From the NCBI GenBank assembly GCA_947179155.2, contig OX359265.1, positions 57,113,040-57,177,039 of the forward strand: DNA of 64,000 nt, in the 5' to 3' direction. Positions 49,808 to 61,460 of the stretch are shown one piece after another. Position 1 is the first letter of the stretch. Each line of letters opens with the position of its first letter. The notes beneath the pieces are model-generated. The model was not told the origin of the DNA, did not search any database, and worked only from the letters and a program-made list of their open reading frames with translations. The position numbers and the translations under genes are program-made. This stretch comes from Hedera helix. Taxonomy: Eukaryota; Streptophyta; Magnoliopsida; Apiales; Araliaceae.

Positions 49808-50250
49808 CAGGGTCGACTCTATAGTATATAAAAAAAAAAAAAAAAAACATAGGCTTTAGGCCCTATTTCAAAGGAAGGTTCCAAAATTTTAAACATCATA
49901 AATAATTCATGTAAAAAAGACCTTATAAAAATATAAGTCCAATCAATCCTTTAAGGCTCATAATCCAATCCAAATATTAAATACTTAAAAAAAATTAATA
50001 GTATAAAAAAAAGCGTCATTTAAATAAAAAAATATTAATACTCCATTCGTCCCAAAATAAAAGTTCTCAATTGACTTTTGTAGTCAAATTAACCATTATG
50101 ATTTATAGGTTTTTTACATATATATTATAGGTCAGTTTGATTTGAAAATTGATCAATTTGATCATAAAAGTCAATAGAAGACGTACTAAACATAGAATGC
50201 CTCATTTAGAAATATTATTTTAGGCCTCAAATTGTCTTGAGTCACTCATG
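49808..50250 (-). mobile_element. Non-autonomous hAT-like element, copy 2 (inverted)
   Basis: A 443-bp copy of the 47059 element in opposite orientation, from CAGGGTCGACTCT to GTCTTGAGTCACTCATG. The 8-bp target duplication is CTTGAACA (49800-49807) and TTTGAACA (50251-50258), 7 of 8 matching. It holds the same internal Stowaway-like stretch (CTCCATTCGTCCCAAAATAA at about 50041). Confidence 0.72.
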
Positions 50251-52299
50251 TTTGAACATAAGGTGCACCAGTTAGCATAGTTCAAGCCTTCTGACTTTAA
50301 TCTAAATACAAGTAGTTACAAAAAAAAAACATTACCATTAATGTAACAAAGAACATAATCACAAATTATTCAAGAAAAATGCCAAAGTACATAAAGTGAA
50401 GTGCAGATCCAATGATTAATAAGAAAATTTGATATAGATTCACAACCAAATTGGTGCGATGCGATTTTATAAGTGTGGTTTGGTCTAGAAATCAAAACCA
50501 AATAGCAAATTTGGTTTTTGAATCCTCATAAAACTGTCATATACACTGATGCGGTGTTAGTCGATTTGTGATGCGGTTTCGAGGTCATTTCAGTTTCTTG
50601 CTCACCCCTATATATTAACAGGAACTCATAAGTATTTATTAGATTTTTTTCCAATGATTACATAAAATATTTATTTCAATTAATTTTGGTATATTCCTAT
50701 GCAAAATAAGATAAACAAACTCATTAAAATTAAATTCTCAAACACGTCACATGTAGTGTATAAATATATTCATATTCTATACATAACCATAATTATTCAA
50801 TTTGCAAAATAACTAAGAATACATGTTATCACATTCAGATCTAACCCTACATTTCATCTTCTGAATTCATCTAGGGATTCCCTTGAATTGTTGGCCAAAC
50901 AATTAACATTTATGCACAAAACATGATAGACAACTCTATAATTATAGTCCTAATATAGAAATTAGTTCATAATGAAATAAAAAACTAGAGAAACCAAATA
51001 AGTAATAATCTTAGACTACAAAACTTAAGAAAAAAGATAAAAGAGAAACTCCAATAGAATTTCTTCACTCTTTAATTATCCGCATTGATCTCCTTGAGTA
51101 GCTTCTTGATTCTTTAAGTCTTCGTTGTGATCTCCATTCTATGTTAAAAAATTGTTTCCTGAAGTCTCTAAAGTCAGCTTATAGTTCTTTATCAAAATTC
51201 GACCCAATAACAAAACTGCCCCGATAGGATTCTACACCTGAGTGCCCCAGTGTTGGATTTGGGTGCCTCGGCACACAACTTCAAGATATTTACCAAAATG
51301 TCACTGCTTCTTTAAAAAATCCAAATTTACCTTTCTTTTGCGTTTTCCTACAAAATAACATAAAAACAAATAAAATGTACCAAAATTACTTAAAGATAGC
51401 ACATTACTAAGTCTAAAAGTGCTCAACTCGTAGGTATAATTCTCACTAATCAAATACCATTAAACTTAAATATTTGCTTATCCCCCCAAGCAAAACAAAA
51501 GAAATAAACAAAATGCATGCAATCTAGACACATAAAACTCTAACAACTCGAGCACGAATCAACATAATCAATAAAAGTTGGCCTCAACCTTGACAGCAAC
51601 TCAAATAAAATTTCAAACTCATGCATCATTCAAAACTTAACATATTACCACTATCACTTCATTGTCAACCTTTTTGTGTGTGTGTGGTTTCAATGCATCA
51701 ACTCAATCAAAATTTAGCAAAATTCATGAATTGTATGTGTAATGAGAAATATAAATCAGATATAAAAATTACAATGCACCTCTATAACTTACTTTTCACA
51801 TATATTTTTTTCACGAGTGTATCTTACGCTTCATCTCGTGTATACTTTTTTCTTTTGACATGTACAATATTTGTTTTTATTAGGCTTTTCAGAGTCACCC
51901 ATATAGCGAACTTTTTACCAATAACTCTCAAATCAATTGACTTTTAGGACACTAAGTGTAGAAACACTTCTAAGGGCTTACGTATTCGAGTAATTAATAC
52001 CACAAAAATAAACTAGCCAAGCTTTGCTTATATCTATCATCCATATTATATTTTTTTTCTTCTTTATTCATCTATTTTTTCAAAATATGATCAAATAAGC
52101 AATAGAGATTTGTAATATATTTCATAAGCATCAAATTCATTAAACTTAACGTAAGTCTTAACTAGATCAATACACTGAATATGTGCATTTTAAAACCAAG
52201 AGTTTCCAATGAAGTAAACCTGACAAACAGTCAAAAGTTAAACTAGCAATCATTATTCATTTTATTGGAGGTTATTAATTAATTCATCAAGTTTTTATC

Positions 52300-52355
52300 A
52301 TTGGCCAACATAAAATCTCATACATCAATACGTTGCTCAAGTTGTCCTGAATGAA

Positions 52356-52410
<55 letters not shown>

Positions 52411-52520
52411 TAAACTATATGTAACATGCAAAAATCAATACGTTGCTCAAGTTGTCCTAAATGTAATTTTTTTTTTTGATTTATATATATATGCATAAAC
52501 TATATGTAACATGCAAAAAG
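52300..52520. repeat. Direct duplication bracketing a TA microsatellite
   Basis: ATACGTTGCTCAAGTTGTCC and ATGCATAAACTATATGTAAC occur twice, first around a 48-bp TA run (52360-52407), then around a short T11 and TA run (52465-52490). A segment was duplicated and the microsatellite in one copy expanded or contracted. Confidence 0.8.
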
Positions 52521-52758
52521 CATCACATAGACTAACTAAACATGCACTTAATCCTAAAACCTGCTATGTCATATAACTATATTAAAATAACGATGCAAAA
52601 CAAAAATTCTACTACGAAAATGCATAAATTTCATGCAACCACCCCCCAAGACTGAGCAACGTTCTCATGCGAAAAGAAGAATTAAGAATGCAAAATTGAG
52701 GACTTTCTTGATCAGGTCAATCGACCTCCTCACTGTCTTCCTCCTCATCATCGAAGTT

Positions 52759-53640
52759 TTATGGTAGAAACATTGGCAAAGTTGGCGGCCTTGGGAACTG
52801 AACAGGCTCCGCAGTTGAGTTCATCTTCGCAAACATCTCTGCCAACGCTGTGTTGAAACTAACATTGTACGAATGCATTACATCTTGGCGTTGGGCAATG
52901 CGACTGTTTTGACGAACCAACTCTTTATGTTGTAAATCCATCCTATTCACCCACCTCCTAAACCGTTTACCAAATTCTTGCGATGATGTACCCGCAGATG
53001 TCGAAGGTGTTGCAGTAGTCGAATTTGTAGCCATAAGCTCCTTCTCAGCCTGCGGTGCAGTCTGCGGCATGATTAACCCCAAACCTCTCGAGTCGGAGTC
53101 ACCTCCCTCCCATACCTTATATCTGACAATCAAAGAATGGTCTAGGGGCGGAATCGGATGCAATATTGGTTCATCACTTCCCCATTTGACGCCGCCTGCT
53201 AACACAAGCCACAAATCAGGGATGGGTGTGGTAGTCCTCCCCTGGTTCCTTTCTTGATAGCTCGGAGGATAGATCTCTCAATTATCTTTCCCACATTGGT
53301 AGTCATACCATGCACCAGACAATATAGTAAAACAGCCCTTTCCTTTGTGACGTCGCTGGCATGTGTGAAAGGCATTAGTTTAGCACAGATAAAGGCGTAC
53401 CACACTTTTCCATAGCGCGACTTAGTTTAGACAACGGGAATTTCATGGTTGCCTTCTCCTTCACTTCCCCTCTTATACCCGGTTGGCATAACTCTTACGT
53501 AATTAGATCATAATTCGGGTCATTTGGGAGCATATTCATCCTTTTCTAACTCCGGTAGATTGTAATATTCGTTAATGGCTTTGACGGCGATCCCTCACCT
53601 CGTTGACGTTTCGGCACCATCCTTGCAATCCTGTAAACAA
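52759..53640 (-). pseudogene. Retroelement gag-like ORF, putative plant transposon protein domain
   Basis: On the minus strand, starting near 53620 (MVPKRQRGE), broken frames read YYNLPELEKDEYAP, then a stop codon, ELCQPGIRGEVKEKATMKF, and VWYAFICAKLMPFTHASD to GGLPHPSLICGLC. A one-base frame change near 53203-53212 leads into VKWGSDEPILHPIPPLDHS. The final part has FGKRFRRWVNRMDLQHKELV. This layout (AFICAKLMP, NVGKII, PSLICGLC) matches the putative plant transposon protein domain common in Ty3/gypsy-associated elements. At least two frameshifts and one stop make it non-functional. The ORF end holds a predicted coiled region. Confidence 0.65.
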
Positions 53641-54376
53641 TTCAAAGCCAAAACTTGTCCACTCAATTCAAACCAAACTCCACATATGCATAGCAACTGC
53701 AATTAATTAACTTGAACAGCAACAAAATAATCATCTCCCCCAAACTTGATTCACAGCCCATAACTATGTTAATTAAACCATGATGGAATCACATTGTAGT
53801 TTAAATACAAGTATATAATGACCCAAGGAAAAATTAGTACCAAATCTAATCAATTCGCCTATGTTTCTTCTCACAGGAATTTTATCGAACACGTGGTGGC
53901 CATTATTTAAAACATAACATTGGTATGGTTATTCTTCAAGTAATCTAACCCGATATGTATCACAACATGTCTCAAACAAGTTAAATATGGCAAAACAATC
54001 AAAGTACATCAATAATTTAAGCCCAATCCCAATATACCTTGCGTACTCGATTCAACTTCAGATTGTTTCTATTTCGGCGCGTTTTACCTTGCCTTCACCA
54101 AAGCTTTTCCTTTCGCCGATCGAAGAGGCATAATCACCGAGAGAAGGTGGTGGCCTAGTGAGGGACAATTTGGATTTTACTTTTTGTGGGCTTGTTAGGG
54201 CCTATGTGACGTCCGATCCATGTTGGGCCTTTGTGGTATATCTTTTATTTGGTCCATGTTAGGCTTCTCTTTTTTGTAGTAGTAGTAGTAGTTTTATCTT
54301 CGTTTAAAAGAACAAATTTCTTGGTAAAAAAAAAATAGAAAAAAATAATCTATTCCATCGTTTGAAAAAGGCTAGT
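53641..54376. other. Retroelement flank, no gene seen
   Basis: Probably the 5' part of the decayed retroelement (minus orientation): phrases near 54050-54150 (GATTGTTTCTATTTCGGCGC, CGATCGAAGAGGCATAATC) are unusually GC-rich for the area. A matching LTR on the other side was not identified. Confidence 0.35.
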
Positions 54377-54389
54377 CAAAATTAAATTT

Positions 54390-54590
54390 GAGAATTGATA
54401 TTTTTATGAGCTAATTTGATATTTTTACGAAATAAAATGAGACCCACTTGTGAAAATATCAAATTAATTTATAAAGATATCAATTCCTATATGGAATTGA
54501 TATTTTCACAAACTAATTTAATATTTTTGTAAGATCAAATGTGATCCATTTATAAAAATATCAAATTAATTTATGAAAATATTAATTCCC
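54390..54590. repeat. About 200-bp near-continuous palindrome
   Basis: Two arms of about 98 bp (GAGAATTGATATTTTTATGA... on the left and the complement ending ATATTAATTCCC on the right) meet at TTCCTATATGGAA near 54490 with virtually no loop. Roughly 80 percent arm complementarity by eye. Short matching AAAATT sequence extends the arms a little further. Probably a foldback MITE. Confidence 0.75.
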
Positions 54591-54950
54591 TAAATTTTGT
54601 AACTCTTGTTTTCGTCTTTGAATGTCGAATGTCTACATGGGGCATATATGAACATATATATTCCTTTATAACACAAATTATTATTGAGAAGTAAAATAGA
54701 ATAATCATCAACATTTATGATTATAATATGGACTTACAGATGATATTAATACTATGTACGTATGTAATTGCTTTAAGTTGGATACTAAAAAATATTAAAG
54801 AAGATAAAAAAAAATATTGTATAAATTTTACAATTGAATCTCATTTTTCTAGAGTAAAATAGATTTGATATTAACAGGAGGAAAATGTTAAAGACTGGGC
54901 AATTATATCATTTTAAACAAATATGCCCTTATTATTAATATCAAAAGATT

Positions 54951-55437
54951 TTTTAGCTTTTTGATCAAATGGTTAGGTTTGCTGTGGGCTATTGGGGTCC
55001 ACAAGTACAATAGACGTCTGGTGCTTTTTGATCAAAGGTTTAACGCTGTCAAGGGCCTAAAGATCCCCTAAAAAAGGTCGAATCAGTGAAACGAGTCGTT
55101 CAACTGATTACAATAATTGTGAAGATTTTTAGAGCTGGATATGATTGAATGGATCTGTGGATTATTACTATCAAGATCCGATAGCAGCCCAAAGATCCAT
55201 GGATTTAAATTAAATTTTTAGTTTTTTGATCAAATGGGTGTGCCTAGAGTGGGCTATTGGGGTCCATAAGTACAACAGAAGTATAGGGCATGTGGGAAAG
55301 GATTAACGATGTCAAGGGCCTAAAAAGGCCGAATTCAACTCCTGACAATTATTGTGATTCTGTGAAGATTTTTACAGCTGGACCGTAGATTTTAATTATC
55401 AAGATCTGATGGTAGCCTAACGATCCATGGATTTATA
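54951..55437 (+). repeat. Diverged direct repeat, about 240 bp twice
   Basis: Units at about 54951-55206 and 55213-55437. Shared landmarks in order: TTTTTGATCAAATGG, GGGCTATTGGGGTCCA, TGTCAAGGGCCTAAA, GTGAAGATTTTTA, GATCCATGGATTTA. Several indels separate the copies. No coding capacity. Confidence 0.8.
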
Positions 55438-57552
55438 AGTTGAAATACGGTGAAAGTTATGGGCCTCTAAGAAGACTTCTCCCGCACCCTCACCAGCCCA
55501 AAAAGGAAAAAGATGTGTGAAGCCCAATTTATTTAGCGGTGATGGGGGAAGCTCAATTAGTGGACTACTCCCTCGCTGAGTAAACTGGGAACAGAGAGTT
55601 TAATCTACACATACATAAAAACGCAATCAACAATCATACTTCATGAGCATTCTGAGTTAATTTATTAAATAGAATGAGTTATTCAGATAATAATTTATTA
55701 ATTAGAATGAGTTATTTAGATGGTCATAAGTTAACTCAAACAATTATATTTAATACGATAACTAATAATTATAATTAATTTTCTTGGAATTATGAAGGAA
55801 GAATATGAAAAGTTTTTTTTTTAAATACTAAAAGTTATATGATGATTCAAATTATATTAAATATTATATATGTATTATATCAATAAAAAATAATAAATAT
55901 ATGTTAATAAAAAATTATCAAATACTTATAAAAACAATGGTATAAACTAGCTCGTGCCTCGTATAGAATATCAAACTAGTTTACATAAATGGACATAATT
56001 TGTTAATAATCTTATATTATGTTTGTTTGCAATGATTATAATCTCGATATTTTACTTTCACAGATTATATTCCCAAAACTTTAATTTTAAGATTAAATTA
56101 TTCTAATCACGTATTTGTTTAGAATGAAATTATATATGAGATAACTAGACCCTTACCAGATTTAACAAGGATATTGTATATCCATTAGTACAAGTATAGA
56201 TGGCTAGAATAGGATAGATTGGTCATTTTATTAAAAAAAAAAATTAAAAATAAATTTTGTCCACAAATTTTTAATCTCAAATGGTAAAAATTATAATACA
56301 TAGTTGGACGTGATTTTAAATAGTTTCTCATTTCAAGTCATTTTATTATCTTTGAACTAATAGACACAAATCTAATTTTTAAAAGAAATAAAAAATTTAA
56401 GATTAATAGTCTAATTTCAAATATTATTCTTATAAACAAATATAGCTTTTATATTTAACTAAAATATACCATTGAAAGAAATTTTCCGTGCACATTTAAA
56501 AATAACAGTGATTGCGAATTTCTCTAGAGAAAATAATTAAGAAGAAAAAAAATACAACATTGCATTGGTTCACCTCAAAGGCTAAAAGTAATTTTCAACC
56601 CACAAAATCAAATACCAAGGGAGTGACTCGCACCCTCCTTTTAACGGCTAAATTTGTAATTATACAAAAGAAAAAAAAAATTAAACTCGAAATTCATTTT
56701 ATGGAACGGAAGTATTATTTCTTTTTTTTTTTATAAAAAAAATCGGTTTAATTTTTAAAGCATACTAAAATGTGACACTGAATTCCAAGACACATCTTAG
56801 TGTTGAGAAAAGGAGGGGGCAACAAAAAAAAAAAGGGACTTAATCGAAACTTCCTTCGCATGGGTAAAAAACAAGCCTACACGTAGACTCAACTATTGAA
56901 GATTGCCTATGAGCTTCACCTATTTGGAAATGGTCTAATTACTAATATCTATCTAAAGAAGACGACATCATTTGAGATTGGTAGAATGGTCCCAATCTCA
57001 TAAACCAAGAAGAAGAAAATAAATTAGCTAGCTAGATCATCAATGTAATACATTACTCCACAATAACACATGATTTGATTAGGTACGTGGTCGTTATTTC
57101 GCGGTAGATATTGTAATTATAGAATATGATACTACTATATATAAGAGAGAAGGAATAACAGTTTTACTAGCTAGTGCTAGTAATTATATTTAGACGAAAG
57201 TGATAATTAAAGAAGGATTTGATGTGAATAATATGATTAGTTGTTGATACGGCCGATATTACAAAGCAACTCCTTCTAGTGGATGATGTATTATTCATTC
57301 ATTTTTAAAACAAATAACTGAAATATATTAAAATTATAATATGTTAGAATAATGAAATGCGTCTATTTTAAGTTTAAAAATTGATATTATAAAATAAATA
57401 TTATCTTACAATTTAAAATTGATGGAGCATTTAATACACCTACCAAAATATATTGTTATATTGTTATTTACTACTACACGTGAAGAAACCTTTATGATTA
57501 CAAAAACATAAAAGCAGGAAGAATTAAAATTTCAACTAATAATAGTCATCTG

Positions 57553-57554
<2 letters not shown>

Positions 57555-57593
<39 letters not shown>
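57555..57593. repeat. (TA)n microsatellite
   Basis: About 19 TA units. Confidence 0.9.
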
Positions 57594-57594
<1 letters not shown>

Positions 57595-58353
57595 CATATT
57601 AAATGCATTCAAATCAACTAAACATATCACCAATTAAGTTGCAGTTTGGTGGAGGTTTGGATGTAGACTTTTCTGGTTAATCTCCATAAAGTAGAGTAGC
57701 ATGTGATGAAATAGTAGCAATTCTACATTTCTACTTGATATTATTGTACGATTGTTTAGGTATTGACAATCAACTTAAAAGACGGTTATTAAAGAATGTT
57801 TCTTTTATTGGCCGGGGAATGGAAATATGTTTTTACCAAATGTGCTCTACTTTTCATTTTCAATGGAAAGAAAGAAAGAATGACTAATAACAAGATCAAG
57901 TTGTAATAATAATGATGATGCAGGAAAAGGAGATGGTATCAAAACTAAAACAATATGTGCGTACATATATTCTTGAATTTATCCGATATAAAATTCATTA
58001 CTGAAATATCCAACACTTACACAGTAAAAATATATGAATGCTTTACTTGTGTAGCATATTCTTTGCCCTTTTCAATACAAAATTTCTCCATCAGTTTCTA
58101 CTCTACTTCCCTCAAATTTAAATTAATTTGCACATGAAGCTTCCGTTACGTGACGATCATGAATTACTACATCCAGGGAAATTACAAGATTCAACTCTTT
58201 GCCAGATTGGTTCGAATTCAAAGGAAAAAATAAAACATAAATAATCAAGAATGGACAAGTGAAATAGAAAAAGGTATGGAATAAAGATGAGTAATTATGA
58301 GTGGGTTAAGATTCTTGTACAAAGATGGTATTGTCATCTACAAATCATTATAA

Positions 58354-58378
58354 CCCCCCCCCCCCCCCCCCCCCCCCC
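58354..58378 (+). repeat. C25 homopolymer
   Basis: Twenty-five consecutive C, then TACCCCC. Unusually long for a G/C homopolymer in this AT-rich DNA; the length may vary or be misassembled. Confidence 0.9.
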
Positions 58379-60660
58379 TACCCCCTAAAGATATGAGTAG
58401 AATGAACATATGCGTCATGGTATACCGGTGAAAACGCTTTCTCCTCTACTTACTGAGAAGTAGGTATTTATTAACCCTGCCGACAGGCTCGTCTATCTAA
58501 CCACAAAAATGATTTTCCAAGACATGAACCAAAGGTAAAAAAAATTACCACCACTAGATTGAATTTAGCCTACTAGTACTCACTTCACTCAACAAGAGAG
58601 AATATGTACCCCCAAAAAAGCGAGAGAACCCCTTTAGTTTTCCTTTCCTCACTCCCATACCCACTTTCTTCTAACTTTTCATTTTTACAGCTCAATAGTG
58701 ATTGAGAGAAATGGAGAGTTGGAATGCAGTTCAAAGTGCAAACTATTTAATGGGGTTCTACTATTAGAAAATATAATGGGTTTGGTTCCAGGAAATTCTA
58801 CTGGGATACCATCCAAAGATGCAAAATAAAAAGTCAGACAATACCAAAACAAGAAGCACAAATTTCTACTTAAAGGATGTCAATTATGACCAATACATAA
58901 ACCCCCATATGATATGGGGCGTTGTCCTAGCATACTGTATCTTCCAAATTTCCCATCCCTCGTACCCTTCCCTTCTCCAATTTTATTTTTTGCATGGAAC
59001 ATAAACAATTAGAAATCTTTACCGGCTGGCAGCTGCAATGCCTAAATTCAATGTCCAAAGTACTTCAATGAACATTATAATAGATGTCAAGTACCTCTTT
59101 AAGTGTCTTTAGTAATCTAAGAACAATGGGTGTATAGAGTATAGACTCCCAACCAACCTTATTCTTTATGTTGCTATTTGAGTTTGAAACTAAGTGACTG
59201 TAACTCCCTCTGTAGAATGTCCTAGATCTCAAATTTTGTATGCAGTTGGGTGAATCAAGTCTAAGTGAATGTAGCATTATGAGTGCATGCAACACATGGA
59301 GAGTAAGAAATAAAATAATAGCACCACCGGTCCACCAACCTACCTATTAAAATATAGTCCAACAATATTTGCTAAAAAGTAGAACTTGCAAAAGCATTTC
59401 AAGTTTGTTACCAAATCTCTTTAGGCCATCTTGCGCACAACTCAGCCGACAGCCTCCCTTGCTTCTAATTTGCTCAAAAGACTGATGATCATGGCAAGCC
59501 TAAATAATGAATATGCAAAACTCCATTCTTTCAGTGGGTGATGAAAAGTTTACAGAGGGCCCGAACTGAAAGAAAGAGAACAATTAGGATGTTTAGAACA
59601 CAAGTTACCAAAAGTTAAAAGGAAAGAACCATAGCAAACAAAAATTAATTAAATTAGAGGAGAAATGTGATGAGAAAGAATTGCCTTTAATCCTCACTTT
59701 TCTTTCAAAATGACAACCAAAGCACGAGGTGGCTATCCACCTGTGTAGGAGTCCGTCACTTCAGCATCTCATAGCCAGACACTCCAGGAGATATCTATGG
59801 TCAGTATTCCTTCAGCCTCGCAGATCTGTTTTTGGGGTTATTCCGAAGTTGACCCATATGATAACCAACCCAGGTTTTCCATCCAGCTAACCAACTCAAG
59901 AAAACCATACTGAAAAAGATACTTTGAAAATTCAAGCAAACATTTCATTTCATGTCCTTTCGCAACTTCTTTCTCTAGCAAACTCAACAAGGTTGGTTCA
60001 ACCATGAATGCCATCGAAGCATAACTTACGTATTTAACGAGGTTGTGCAGACTAATGCCTATAGCATTAAGTTTTTGTTATGAATTTTCACATTGATAAA
60101 ATAAAGCCATGGGAGTGCATCAAAAAAATTAATACCAAGGAAAAGGTGGCTACTTAAGAGAACCTTTATTCTGTGGTGAATTCAGATAAACAAGTTGTTA
60201 TAGGATAAGTAGAACAATGCAGATTTTTCATATATGTCACGTAACTATGTAATGAACAGTTAAGAGAGCTAAGAGCCTTGATTTGGTCACAGATGGTAAT
60301 GGTGAAGAGGGAACCATATTGGAAATTAACATACATGTTGGCAAATATAAACAAGTTGTCTGGGTTCCACTGATAATCAAGTGAAGATAGTTCGCACTTC
60401 ACCTCTGATTGCATTTCATTTGTTGTAAAAACATGGGTAATAAAATATGAAGTAAGGATTTCTCTTACAAACCAGATCAAGATCTAAAAATCTGAAATAG
60501 CAAACATGATATAAGTCCATCATCTTTAGAAACGAGACAGATATATAAGGTACTCAAGTCCACCTTATTTCAAAAGATAGGATTTTCATACTCGGGCAAA
60601 TTAAAGTACAATACACTTGATTGATGATGAGAAATTTCAACACACTTAGCTCACCAACAT

Positions 60661-60661
<1 letters not shown>

Positions 60662-60715
<54 letters not shown>

Positions 60716-60716
60716 C
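60662..60716 (+). repeat. (CT)n(AC)n microsatellite
   Basis: About 23 CT units followed by four AC units. Confidence 0.95.
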
Positions 60717-61460
60717 GGGCAGACACGAATAAAGTTGTTCATTGGACACCATTAACAATCATTTTCAGCTCGAGTATGTGCTCGGCAACTCTCCCTCATG
60801 AAAGAGAAAGCTACCACTTAAAAGTGTCCTTGGATAGCTCCAGCAAGTGAAGGAACTGTTTGTAAATCCAAGAATAATATGCAGTGAAATTTTTATGGAG
60901 GAATTCATGTAATATCTTTGAATTTAACTAAATAACATGGCATAAATATAGAAATAGTCCCAACAAGTGTGATTTCAGAGGTTAGTGATTAATAAGCTTG
61001 GTAGAAGTCCCTGCATCATACTGTATAATTGAGCTAAAGTACATCACGTTGAATAAATAAGTCATCAAAAAGGTCAACAACTCAGACAGAAACTTTGAAA
61101 CCAAATACTTTGGCAAATGCTTGAACCCGATTTTTGAATCTAAAATTTGAGGAAACTTCGAAAAAATAAGTCACAATTCTCTAGCATACAAAATATTACA
61201 GTGTTCTTGATCTGTCCTGAAACATTTTTGCAGTGAAAACTGGAATAAGTTTTTTGTTCTGTCCATGCCTGCCCGATGATAACACAAATCATGTTGCTAC
61301 GCAGTTTCTGAAATTACATACAACGTTCAATTCACTCTACTCTCTCTTAACAACCCTCCAAAATCTTCTTTTAGAAGTAAACAAGGATCAAGAATAGAGA
61401 AGTGGAAAGAATCTATAATTCTGAAATTTGGAATTCTACAGGAGTAGAAAGGAAAAAGCA

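Larger units (their letters stand above)
48843..52640 (-). other. Non-coding part of a decayed LTR-type retroelement
   Basis: On the minus strand this AT-rich region follows a retroelement ORF (52759-53640). It contains phrases typical of non-coding parts of plant Ty3/gypsy elements, such as TCTCTGTGAGTTCGACACTT (about 49108-49127) and ACAACAAGTTTTTGAG (about 49023-49038). A hAT-like element is inserted at 49808-50250 and a TA microsatellite with duplicated flanks lies at 52300-52520. No intact LTR pair was recognised. CTCAATCAGTTGCCCTTAT occurs at about 48917 and 49010. Confidence 0.4.
55438..61400. other. Intergenic, AT-rich, no confident gene
   Basis: Contains a MITE-like segment related to 30355-30715 (about 56028-56450), a TA microsatellite (about 57555-57593), a C25 run (58354-58378) and a CT/AC microsatellite (60662-60716). 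A short plus-strand frame (MESWNAVQSANYLMGFYY) at about 58711 has no recognisable family. The stretch 59690-59880 is less AT-rich and could be 3' UTR of the gene at 61461 or a non-coding transcript. Confidence 0.4.
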
